Assembly: GCF_008386495.1 (NCBI RefSeq)
Contig: NZ_VTHJ01000012.1
Span: 14,815 to 71,511, forward strand
DNA: 56,697 nucleotides
Reading direction: 5' to 3'
Source of the DNA: Streptomyces tailanensis
GTDB taxonomy: Bacteria; Actinomycetota; Actinomycetes; Streptomycetales; Streptomycetaceae
Both the position numbers and the translations under genes were made by a program. Numbering within the stretch: the first letter of the stretch is position 1; each line of letters starts with the position of its first letter. Positions 9,210-16,371 of this stretch are shown here, piece by piece. Below the pieces are notes generated by a model. The model did no database searches and was not told where the DNA came from. It was given only the letters and a program-made list of their open reading frames with translations.

Positions 9210-9250
9210 GGCACTGAGTGCCGCGGACTCTCCCCAAACCTGGCACTCAG
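9210..9250. promoter_or_regulatory. GGCACT/AGTGCC half-site array in the pdxH-citrate synthase intergenic region
   Basis: GGCACTGAGTGCC (9210-9222) is a palindrome, and a third half-site GGCACTCAG lies at 9242-9250, forming a 9-bp inverted repeat with CTGAGTGCC at 9214-9222. The spacing of the half-sites places two on the same helix face. It looks like an operator serving one or both divergent genes; the regulator is unknown. The order differs from HrcA/CIRCE sites, where GGCACTC precedes GAGTGCC at a fixed gap. Confidence 0.5.
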
Positions 9251-9315
9251 GCGTAAGGTACGCATCCACCAGTCGCACGCACCCACCAGTCGTACGCATC
9301 AAGAGGAGCCGCCTG

Positions 9316-10416
9316 ATGTCCGACTTCGTACCCGGACTCGAAGGAGTCGTCGCGTTCGAGACGGAGATCGCCGAACCGGACAAGGAGGGCGGCGCCCTGC
9401 GATACCGGGGCGTCGACATCGAGGACCTGGTCGGCCACGTCTCCTTCGGCAACGTCTGGGGCCTCCTCGTCGACGGCGCCTTCCGCCCCGGCCTGCCCCC
9501 CGCCGAACCGTTCCCGATCCCCGTCCACTCGGGTGACATCCGAGTCGACGTCCAGTCGGCCCTGGCCATGCTCGCCCCGGTCTGGGGCCTCAAACCGCTC
9601 CTCGATATCGACGAGGAACAGGCCCGCGCCGACCTCGCCCGCGCCGCCGTCATGGCCCTCTCCTACGTCGCCCAGTCCGCCCGCGGCCAGGGCCTGCCCA
9701 TGGTCCCCCAGCGCGAGATCGACAAGGCCCAGTCCGTAGTCGAACGCTTCATGATCCGCTGGCGCGGCGAACCGGACCCGAAGCACGTGGCGGCGGTGGA
9801 CGCGTACTGGACTTCGGCAGCCGAACACGGCATGAACGCGTCCACATTCACGGCGAGGGTGATCGCGTCGACGGGCGCGGACGTGGCGGCGGCACTGTCG
9901 GGAGCCGTAGGAGCGATGTCCGGCCCCCTGCACGGCGGCGCCCCCTCCCGAGTCCTCGGCATGATCGAGGAGATCGAACGCACCGGCGACGCCGACGCGT
10001 ACGTCAAGCGAGCCCTGGACAAGGGCGAACGCCTCATGGGCTTCGGCCACCGCGTCTACCGAGCCGAGGACCCCCGAGCCCGAGTCCTCCGCCGCACCGC
10101 CCGAGACCTCGGCGCCCCCCGCTTCGAGGTGGCGGAAGCCCTGGAAAAGGCGGCCCTCGCAGAACTCCACGCCCGCCGCCCAGACCGCGTCCTGGCGACA
10201 AACGTCGAATTCTGGGCCGCGATCGTCCTCGACTTCGCCGAGGTCCCGGCCCACATGTTCACCTCAATGTTCACCTGCGCCCGCACAGCAGGCTGGTCCG
10301 CCCACATCCTGGAGCAGAAGCGCACAGGCCGCCTGGTCCGCCCATCGGCCCGCTACATCGGCCCGGGGCCGCGCGACCCGAGGGAGATCGAGGGCTACGG
10401 CGACATTGCCCGCTGA
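9316..10416 (+). CDS. Citrate synthase 2 (type II-like citrate/methylcitrate synthase family)
   Basis: This 366-residue member of the citrate synthase superfamily would condense oxaloacetate with an acyl-CoA. Catalytic-region histidines are visible in AAEHGMNASTFTAR (His171), the SGPLHGGAPSRV loop, and GFGHRVYRAEDPRA (His245). The usual catalytic aspartate motif NVDF reads NVEF (Glu298). AAGAGGAG precedes the ATG. Streptomyces typically carry a separate longer main citrate synthase, so this may be an accessory enzyme. It ends just before a strong hairpin terminator. Confidence 0.9.
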   Translation: MSDFVPGLEGVVAFETEIAEPDKEGGALRYRGVDIEDLVGHVSFGNVWGLLVDGAFRPGLPPAEPFPIPVHSGDIRVDVQSALAMLAPVWGLKPLLDIDEEQARADLARAAVMALSYVAQSARGQGLPMVPQREIDKAQSVVERFMIRWRGEPDPKHVAAVDAYWTSAAEHGMNASTFTARVIASTGADVAAALSGAVGAMSGPLHGGAPSRVLGMIEEIERTGDADAYVKRALDKGERLMGFGHRVYRAEDPRARVLRRTARDLGAPRFEVAEALEKAALAELHARRPDRVLATNVEFWAAIVLDFAEVPAHMFTSMFTCARTAGWSAHILEQKRTGRLVRPSARYIGPGPRDPREIEGYGDIAR

Positions 10417-10445
10417 GCGCTCCGCCAGTCACCAATCGGCATCTG

Positions 10446-10487
10446 AGTCTCAGCGACACGCCACCGACACGGCGTGTCGCTGAGACT
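10446..10487. terminator. Bidirectional hairpin terminator after citrate synthase
   Basis: A perfect 17-bp stem pairs AGTCTCAGCGACACGCC with its complement at 10471-10487 around an 8-nt loop. It lies between the citrate synthase stop and the convergent DUF397 gene, whose stop codon falls inside the stem. Confidence 0.85.
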
Positions 10488-10695
10488 GAACGCCCAATCG
10501 CTGTGGCTCCTTACGGCGAGGACGTCCGAGCGGCGAGCGCGCCGGACTTTGGGTGTGGGTGGTCGTGAGGCGGATTGTGGGGTCGTCGCTCTCGCGGAGG
10601 TGGAAGGCGGTGGGGGTGGCGGCGAGTTCGACGCAGGTGTCTCCTTCGCCGCCATGGGAGAACGTCGACTTCTGCCAGCGCACGGTCCGGTTCAT
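10450..10695 (-). CDS. DUF397 domain-containing protein
   Basis: An 81-residue protein starts MNRTVRWQKSTFSHGGEG and contains DTCVELA and FHLRESDDPTIRL, the hallmark DUF397 core. These small proteins are encoded right after XRE-DUF5753 regulators in Streptomyces, and several such pairs influence development or antibiotic production. The ATG lies 8 bases after the expected regulator stop (10704-10706). The C-terminal 30 residues are Arg/Pro-rich and unlike the usual short tail, so a frameshift near 10535 may have extended the frame into the terminator. Confidence 0.75.
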   Translation of the reverse strand: MNRTVRWQKSTFSHGGEGDTCVELAATPTAFHLRESDDPTIRLTTTHTQSPARSPLGRPRRKEPQRLGVQSQRHAVSVACR

Positions 10696-10703
10696 ACGGC
10701 GCC

Positions 10704-11576
10704 TCACAGCTCCTTCGTCAAACGGTGGATGAAGTCCCGAGACGCTGTCGGGTCCAGTGATGCTTCCTCCGGCTTTACGAAGGAGTGTTCGGAGCCGATT
10801 CAGCTGAGGTTCTGCATCGATGAACACGACCCCGGTGGGCGCGTCCCGGAAACAGGTGTCCAGCTGGGGCACAGGACCACCCGCGTACACCATCGAAGCT
10901 CCAGTACCGGCGAAGCCGTCCTGATCGGTGGAAATGACGCGAACGGTGACGTGACCCTGTTCGATCTGTTCGAGAATCCACCGGAGTTGAGAGAGGGACA
11001 CCTGACGGTCGGCCACGCGCACGCGCAGAGCGAACTCGTGGACGATCGTCTCGTACGGGATGGCGGCGTCGCCCTCGATGACGGCACGCCTTCTCAACCG
11101 GTACTCGACCCTCGGTGAGAGCTCCCCTTCGGACAGCTCCGGGCGCATGTACCTGAAGACCGCTCGTGCGTAATCCGCAGTCTGAAGAAGGCCGGGGACG
11201 CGGTTGATGACAATCTCGCGCAGGAACGTCGCATTGTGTTCCGCCTCGGCCACGTCCAGGTTCACCTGAGGCAGGACTCCCCGGTACTCGTCCCACCACC
11301 CGCGCGTGTGCGATCACCGGCCATGGCCGCCAACGCGTCGACGAAAGCCTCGTCTGTACAGGCGTAATGGCCGGCGAGGCGGCGGATGCGCTCCGCGCTG
11401 ACGGCCGCGATGCCCGCTTCCACGTGACTCATCTGACCCGACGTCGTGTTCAGGAACGCCGCCGCCTCACGGGCCTTCGTTCCTGCGGCCTCGCGCAGCT
11501 TCCGCAGCTCCGCCCCCAGGCGTATCTGCCGTGCGGTGGGATGGCTCCCCGGCGCCACGTGCTCTCCCGTCCCCAA
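10704..11576 (-). pseudogene. XRE family HTH-DUF5753 regulator with two frameshifts
   Basis: The HTH part (11262-11576 frame: RQIRLGAELRKLREAAGTKA, then SGQMSHVEAGIAAVSAERIRRLA) loses frame in the run CACACGCGCGGG near 11300-11310, where two extra bases separate it from the expected GWWDEYRGVLPQ. The DUF5753 part (NLDVAEAEHNATFLREIV, VPGLLQTADYARAVFRY) then reads on until an extra G near 10770. Removing it restores EEASLDPTASRDFIHRLTKEL and a stop at 10704. As it stands, the second shift fuses DUF5753 to the downstream DUF397 frame. Either the gene is dead or both indels are assembly errors. Confidence 0.8.
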
Positions 11577-11611
11577 CGCCCTCGTTGTCGTGCCCCGTTC
11601 GGGTGTCAGAG

Positions 11612-11854
11612 GTGCGGGCCCTCGGTGATCGAGGGCTGCTCCGCGATGTGATCGACGTGCATGCCGCGTGCCGCTACTACTCCGTAGCCGAACTTGAGCA
11701 GCTGGGATCGCGCGACGAAGCGGAGTTCGAGGCCTACGGTCTGGGGCCGGGGGAGATCGCAGAATTGCGGCAGTGGGCGCTGGACTGGGAATCCGATCTC
11801 AGGCTTCGGCTCGCCGAGGAATATGCCGACCGGGAGGAAGGAAACGATTGGTAG
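11612..11854 (+). pseudogene. C-terminal scrap of an AbiEii-like nucleotidyltransferase
   Basis: An 80-residue frame begins VRALGDRGLLRDVIDVHAA and ends in YGLGPGEIAELRQWALDWE. The DRGL-RDVIDVHAA segment and the YGL-LR-WA tail resemble the C-terminus of Streptomyces AbiEii/AbiGii-type toxin nucleotidyltransferases as I remember them. The catalytic N-terminal domain is absent, and the middle appears deleted between ELEQLGSR and DEAEFEAYG. It lies divergent from the broken XRE gene, so a toxin-antitoxin-like locus may have decayed here. The family call is tentative. Confidence 0.45.
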
Positions 11855-12070
11855 CGGTTGGAAGCGGGCTTCCGACCACGGCGTGGATCGGAAATGCTCA
11901 CCCCGCGACCCGCCACTGCTGCGCCCGCCCCGCCACCGTGATCGTCGCCCCGCCGGGTGGCGTCGTGCCCTGCGGTGGGTGACCTCAGCGGCGACGCAAC
12001 ACCCAGGACGACCTGGAGGGCGCGGCCGTTGGGGCGGTCGCCGGTCGGGCTGGGGCGATTGAAACGCAGA

Positions 12071-12145
12071 CGACCCGCAGGCTCTGGGTCCCTCCGCCCC
12101 AGGGGCGGAGAAGCCGGCCGGACGTACCGGCGAGCCTGCGGGTCG
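12071..12145 (-). ncRNA. Candidate structured RNA: 14-bp helix enclosing two hairpins
   Basis: CGACCCGCAGGCTC (12071-12084) pairs perfectly with GAGCCTGCGGGTCG (12132-12145). Inside lie CTCCGCCCC/GGGGCGGAG (12092-12110) and GCCGG/CCGGC (12113-12131), giving a three-way junction on either strand. On the minus strand it follows a promoter-like pair and a short leader-like frame. It matches no RNA family I recognise (not tRNA, 6S, SRP, RNase P, TPP or cobalamin). Confidence 0.45.
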
Positions 12146-12223
12146 GGTGACTGCTTGAGATTGGGCCGGCTGCGCACTCAGCACGCGCTGGTCCGGCACC
12201 GCACTGGATGTGGTGACGGGCCG

Positions 12224-12262
12224 CTAGCCCGCAGCCACCTCACGCGTCCGGTTGTTGTACAT
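12224..12262 (-). CDS. Possible 12-residue leader peptide
   Basis: An ATG at 12262, preceded by GAGAGGAGG, opens the frame MYNNRTREVAAG and a stop. Its place between a promoter-like sequence and a large hairpin is the layout of an attenuator leader. No run of a single amino acid identifies a metabolite, and no obvious regulated gene follows. It may be chance. Confidence 0.3.
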   Translation of the reverse strand: MYNNRTREVAAG

Positions 12263-12295
12263 CTGCCGAACCACCTCCTCTCTCGTGTACCGCCC

Positions 12296-12324
12296 ACCCT
12301 AAGAAGTGCTGTGGAGGGGCTCAA
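12296..12324 (-). promoter_or_regulatory. Promoter-like TTGAGC-17-TAGGGT on the minus strand
   Basis: TTGAGC (plus 12319-12324) and TAGGGT (plus 12296-12301) are spaced by 17 bases, matching vegetative sigma spacing. Transcription would begin near 12290 and run through the short frame and the structured element. Confidence 0.4.
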
Positions 12325-12362
12325 GCGATTTTCCGAGAGAATTTCTGTGGCTGAGCCGAAGG

Positions 12363-13068
12363 TCAGACCTTGCTGCCGACGCCGCTCAGCCTGTCGCCCG
12401 TCTTGTACTCGGCCTCGGCGGAGTCACAGTCGACGACCGTCGGCAGCGGATCGCCCTCGGGATCCTCGATCTTGACGCAGTCACCGATATTCGGGTTGTG
12501 CGCGGACTGCGAAGCCTCCGCCTCGGCCTTGCCGCCGGTGGGGCTGGTGTTGTAGTCCCACACGTAACAGCCCACACCGCCGATCACCGCGATGACCACC
12601 ACGGCGGCCTTCAACCCCGCAACGCACCCCCCGGCTGCGGCGGGCGCGGGCCGCGCGGCGGCTGGGGCTGTTGCGGGTGTCCGTACGGCGCCTGGGGCTG
12701 CCCGTACGGGGGTTGGGTGTAGACCCAGCCGTGGGTACCCTTCACCAGGCCGCTCTTGGCCTTCTTCGAAAGCTTCACGTAGAGCCAGGTCTTGCCGGCC
12801 TTGGTCCTCCAGCACACGCCGGAGGCCGTGTCGCCCTTGTTCAGCAGCCCTTGGAGCGGTACTTGGACCCGGGCCCGATGCGCAGGTTGACGGCGTTGGA
12901 GGTGACCTTCGGGCCCCGGTTGTCGCCGTTGCTGTAGTGGCCGCTGCAGGCGCCGCTGTTGACCGCGGCGGTGGCGGCGGTGGCACCGGGGGCCAGGGCC
13001 AGGCCGCCCCCGACCGCCAGTGACGCGGTGAGGGCGACGGCCCCCAGCACACGCTTGACGCGCTTCAC
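12363..13068 (-). pseudogene. Secreted SH3-domain protein run into a LppU-like membrane protein, frameshifted
   Basis: From the GTG at 13068 (GGAGG upstream) a signal peptide (VKRVKRVLGAVALTASLAVG, then ALAPGATAATA) leads into an SH3-type segment NAVNLRIGPGSKYRSKG. One missing C near 12848 then gives an early stop; the restored frame reads LLNKGDTASGVCWRTKAG and GWVYTQ. It runs on into PPYGQPQAPYGHPQQ, and a further one-base shift near 12615 is needed to reach a membrane segment LKAAVVVIAVIGGVGCYVW and an extracellular IGDCVKIEDPEG-VVDCDSAEAEYK region like LppU/SCO3897-type proteins, cut short at 12363. It may be two neighbouring genes merged by decay, or indel errors. Confidence 0.7.
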
Positions 13069-13100
13069 AGAAAATCCTCCCGTAGTCACTCCGGTCTGCC

Positions 13101-13766
13101 TCAGATCCGAGGGCCCGTACGCAGCACGGCGAACACCGCCCGGGCCCGGGTGCCGTCCGGCAGGTCCCAGTGGCCGGCGACGTGCCCTGTCGCCCCCTCC
13201 GGAAGGTCGACTGGCCTGTCCGGGGCGAGCTGCGGAACCCGGTTCAGGCGGAGGGTCGTGCCCGGTGCCACGGACAGTTCGGTGCCGTCCTTGTCGTCTT
13301 GCGCGGCGGCGACGGTGAGGGCGTCCAGGGGAGTGGAGCCCGTATAAGACCGGGTGACCTCGTGGTCCAGGGTGTCGCTGATGCTCTGCTGCTGGGCCTC
13401 GGTGCGGCCCTCGAACAGGGCGAGGAGCTGGGTGATCAGGACCGGGTCGTGGGCGCCGTCGTAGGCCCAGCGCTTGCCGAGTACGCCGTGTTCCGAGGTA
13501 CCGATGAGGGCGTGGTCGGCGCCGTCGAGCGGGGAGCCTCGGTAGGTGAGGGGGACCAGGTAGTGGACCGGGGTGGGGGCGGAGGTGTCGGTGGTGACCA
13601 TGAACTCGATGCCGACCTCGCCCGCGGGGTCGTCGAGGCGGAAGCCGCCCGCCTTGGTCAGTTCGGGTTCGCCGGGGCCGCCCCGGTACCAGGGCTGGGT
13701 GGGCAGCCATGTGGTGAGGAGTTCGAGCTTGGTGGGCTTCATGGTGGTCTGGTGGATGTGAGCCAT
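13101..13766 (-). CDS. Maltokinase N-terminal cap-like domain protein
   Basis: This 221-residue protein begins MAHIHQTTMKPTKLELLTTW and has GGFRLDDPAGEVGIEFMV, HYLVPLTYRGSPLDGADHAL and GVLGKRWAYDGAHDPV. This arrangement is seen in actinobacterial stand-alone proteins resembling the N-terminal cap of maltokinase Mak, often misannotated as glucan branching proteins. There is no kinase domain, so it is unlikely to phosphorylate maltose. The function is unknown. It lies 11 bases after the PAS gene on the same strand, so the two probably share a transcript. Confidence 0.82.
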   Translation of the reverse strand: MAHIHQTTMKPTKLELLTTWLPTQPWYRGGPGEPELTKAGGFRLDDPAGEVGIEFMVTTDTSAPTPVHYLVPLTYRGSPLDGADHALIGTSEHGVLGKRWAYDGAHDPVLITQLLALFEGRTEAQQQSISDTLDHEVTRSYTGSTPLDALTVAAAQDDKDGTELSVAPGTTLRLNRVPQLAPDRPVDLPEGATGHVAGHWDLPDGTRARAVFAVLRTGPRI

Positions 13767-13777
13767 GGGGGAGATTC

Positions 13778-15316
13778 TTACTCCGCCGACCTCTCCAGCG
13801 CCTCAAGATCGAGCGCGGCGGCGATCCGTACGGCCACGTCCTCCGCGTATACCGCGTCGGCGCGTTCGAACTGGGGGCGGCCGGCGCCGCGGAGGAAGGT
13901 GACGACACCGAGGGTGCGTCCGCGGCTGCGGAGGACCGTGCACAGGGCGTGGACGGCGTCCGGGGGCCATTGGCGGCCGGTGGCCCAGTCGCGAGCGGCC
14001 TCGGGGGTCGCGGACCCGGCGCTGGCGCGGACCGAGCCCGCCCGCTCCACGCACTGCAGGGCGGGGTGGCCCTGGCCGTAGCGGACGGGCAGGCCGGCGT
14101 GGCCGGCGAGCCGGCTGGGGCCGGGGGAGCCGGCGGGGGTGGCGGCGGCGCGTACGAGGCGGGCGGGGCCTTCGCCGTCGGTGAGGGAGCCGCCGGCGAC
14201 GCGGTCGATGAGGGCGTGGTCGGCGAAGCCGGCGAGGGCGAAGTCGAGGTGGACGGTGGCGGCCTCGCCGGGGTCCTCGCACTCGGCGGCGGCGCGGGCG
14301 GCCCGGTGGAGCTGGTTGACGCGGAAGCGGAGCAGTGCGGCTTCCTGTTCGTTCTGTTTGGCCTCGGTGATGTCCTGGAAGAGCCAGCCGACGCCGAGCG
14401 GGACGGGTTCCTCGGCGAGGGGTGAGGCGAGGCGGAGGAAGCCGCTGCGCCAGCAGCGTCGTTTCTCCCCGTCGGGGGTGCGGACGCCGACCCAGATCTC
14501 GGCGGGTGCGGGCGGGGCGCCTTCGGCGAGTACGTGGGTGAGGGCGCTCTCCACTTCCTCGACGCCCTGGGCGAGCAGTTCGCCGAGGGGGCGGCCGAGG
14601 ACGGTCGTACGGCCGATGCCGAGGGCGCGGGCGGCGTGCGCGTTGACGACGGCGGGGCGCAGGTCGGCGTCGACGAGGACGACTCCCCAGGAGGCGTCCT
14701 CGAAGAGGGCCTCGCTGAGGGCGATGGACCGTTCGAGGTCGATCTGGGCGTGGACTTCGCTGAACGCGCAGTACAGGCCCGCGGGCTTGCCGTCAGGCCC
14801 TCGTACGGCGGCGGACTGGGTCCGTACGAGCACCCGCCCGCCGTCCTTGGTGACGAGGGCGAACTCGTGGACCTGGCGTCCGGGGGCGCGCATGGCGGCC
14901 ATCAGCCGGCCCTCGACCTCCTCGGCGTCGGCGGTCCGTACGGCCCATCCGGCGAAGCCTCGCCGTCCCACGGCCTCCTCGGCCGTCCAGCCCAGGATGC
15001 GCTCGGCCTCGCGGTTCCAGTGGGTGACGACGCCGTCGCCGTCGAAGGCGCACAGCGCGGCGTCCATGCCGTCCAGCAGGGCGGCGAGCAGGTCGGAACC
15101 ACCGGAGTCCATCGGGTCCACACTGTCCACACTGTTCACACTGCCCTCAGTGTTCTCGGTGTCCTTGTCCTCCGGGCCGGCTCGCTCGGGCTCGTCGGGC
15201 CCCAATTCGTCGGTGGTCCCACTACGCCGGGAAGCACTCACCTGAACCCCCTGCAGGCTGCGTTGCGTCCGCATGTACGGCATGTACGGCGCGTCGGTTC
15301 GCTCACTCGTCATCAT
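13778..15316 (-). CDS. PAS/GAF domain sensor protein
   Basis: This 512-residue soluble protein has an N-terminal acidic low-complexity stretch (about 40-70), a first PAS domain (about 75-195, GVVTHWNREAERILGWTAEE), a second PAS domain (about 200-320, DADLRPAVVNAHAARALG) and a C-terminal GAF-like domain (about 330-505, VHALCTVLRSRGRTLGVVTFL). No kinase, phosphatase or cyclase output is present. It probably acts by protein contact in a signalling pathway. The start MMTSERTDAPYMPYMRTQ is chosen as the first plausible codon; a later one is possible. Confidence 0.82.
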   Translation of the reverse strand: MMTSERTDAPYMPYMRTQRSLQGVQVSASRRSGTTDELGPDEPERAGPEDKDTENTEGSVNSVDSVDPMDSGGSDLLAALLDGMDAALCAFDGDGVVTHWNREAERILGWTAEEAVGRRGFAGWAVRTADAEEVEGRLMAAMRAPGRQVHEFALVTKDGGRVLVRTQSAAVRGPDGKPAGLYCAFSEVHAQIDLERSIALSEALFEDASWGVVLVDADLRPAVVNAHAARALGIGRTTVLGRPLGELLAQGVEEVESALTHVLAEGAPPAPAEIWVGVRTPDGEKRRCWRSGFLRLASPLAEEPVPLGVGWLFQDITEAKQNEQEAALLRFRVNQLHRAARAAAECEDPGEAATVHLDFALAGFADHALIDRVAGGSLTDGEGPARLVRAAATPAGSPGPSRLAGHAGLPVRYGQGHPALQCVERAGSVRASAGSATPEAARDWATGRQWPPDAVHALCTVLRSRGRTLGVVTFLRGAGRPQFERADAVYAEDVAVRIAAALDLEALERSAE

Positions 15317-15449
15317 TCAACTCGAACGTGACTCAGCCCACATCTGGTTCGCGCAAGATTTGGACGAAATCGTTGTACGCCGACGGTCCGGCGATGACCT
15401 GCCGCCCCTCGCGCCTGGAGAGGCGGCGCAGGTCATGGTCGGGGCGCCT

Positions 15450-16115
15450 TCAGAGGCTGCGGGCGGCGATGTTGCCGTAGTCGGTGGTCGCGTGGATGGT
15501 CAGGCCGGCGGCGCCGTCGGTGTTCTTGAGCGCGTTGTGGATCCGGCCGTAGCCGGTGCCGGCGTCCAGGGAGGCGGAGACTCCGGCGGCGGCGCCGACC
15601 GACACGTCGCCCATCTGGGTGCGCAGTACGACCATGCCGCGCACGGCCTCGGTGATCCGGATGTCGCCCTTCGCGGTGCTGATCTCCGCGGGGCCGCCCA
15701 GCCGGCCGACCGAGATGTCACCGCCGGAGGTGGTGACGCGCACGCTCTCCGCCTCGTCGAGCTTGACCGCGCCGCACGCGCCCTCGAAGGCGACGTCGCC
15801 GAACCGTCCGACGGCCCGGAGTTCGGCGTAGGCCGCCTTCACCTCGACCCGGGAACCGGCGGGCAGCTGGACCGTCACCTCGACGGATCCGGAGGGGCCG
15901 AAGTACTGGTTCTTCGCCGAAGCCCCGATCCGCAGGACGCCGTCGCTGTACGTGACCTTGGCCTCCTCCGCGACCTTCACGTCGCGGCTCTTCGAGGCGT
16001 TCGCCGGCAGGACCTCGACGGTGGTGTCGGCGCGGTCGGCGGCGATGAACCGGACGTTGCCCGCGGGGATGTCGAGGACTGCGGTGATCGGGGCGGGGGT
16101 GGTGAACTTCTGCAT
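15450..16115 (-). CDS. DUF4097 family beta-strand repeat protein
   Basis: This 221-residue protein starts MQKFTTPAPITAVLDIPAGN at the ATG at 16115, preceded by GGAGGAGA. It consists of short repeated beta strands (GDVAFEGACGAVKLDEAE, GGDISVGRLGGPAEI, GDIRITEAVRGMV, GDVSVGAAAGV) predicted to form a beta-helix-like DUF4097 fold. There is no signal peptide or membrane segment. It is divergent from the GbsR/MarR-like regulator across a repeat-rich promoter, so it is the likely target of that regulator. Molecular function is unknown. Confidence 0.85.
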   Translation of the reverse strand: MQKFTTPAPITAVLDIPAGNVRFIAADRADTTVEVLPANASKSRDVKVAEEAKVTYSDGVLRIGASAKNQYFGPSGSVEVTVQLPAGSRVEVKAAYAELRAVGRFGDVAFEGACGAVKLDEAESVRVTTSGGDISVGRLGGPAEISTAKGDIRITEAVRGMVVLRTQMGDVSVGAAAGVSASLDAGTGYGRIHNALKNTDGAAGLTIHATTDYGNIAARSL

Positions 16116-16180
16116 CGTGCTCTCCTCCTGTTGCGTTCTGCGCTTCCTGCGCTTCGTTGTTTCTGACATCGGAAAAGCTA

Positions 16181-16305
16181 CGTTGCTTTCCATGATGCGA
16201 CAACAGGTTCGTTGCGAAGAATCTGTATCATTGCAGGTGGCGGCTATATAATCGTTGCAACGGGTTTGCATTCAATGCAACGACAGCCACTCGATCGTTG
16301 CAATG
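16181..16305. promoter_or_regulatory. Cluster of CGTTGCAA-type operator half-sites
   Basis: Between the DUF4097 gene and the divergent regulator, the motif recurs at 16181 (CGTTGCT), 16210 (CGTTGCG), 16253 (CGTTGCAACG), 16276 (TGCAACG) and 16296 (CGTTGCAAT). CGTTGCA (16253-16259) and TGCAACG (16276-16282) form an inverted repeat. The stretch is clearly AT-richer than its surroundings (GGCTATATAATCG), as for a promoter. It likely binds the adjacent regulator. Confidence 0.6.
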
Positions 16306-16371
16306 GATGGAAAGTGAACGCTATGCTGGAGGCGTCTGAGGAAGCACAGGGAAGTACGAAGGGAGACCGCG

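Larger units (their letters stand above)
11855..12362. other. Gene-free stretch containing a structured RNA-like element
   Basis: I see no protein-coding gene in these roughly 500 bases apart from a 12-codon frame on the minus strand. The notable content is a promoter-like pair, that short frame and a large three-way-junction hairpin, each listed separately. Confidence 0.6.

Noticed and set aside
9242..9250. GGCACTCAG as part of a CIRCE (HrcA) element
   Set aside because: The half-site order and spacing do not fit GGCACTC-N9-GAGTGCC.
12061..12070. GATTGAAAC near 12056 as a CRISPR repeat end
   Set aside because: It occurs once, with no repeat-spacer array and no cas genes.
11606..12199. A 197-residue minus-strand frame over the AbiEii scrap
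   Set aside because: Arg/Pro-rich shadow of the plus-strand frame and of the structured element, with no family similarity.
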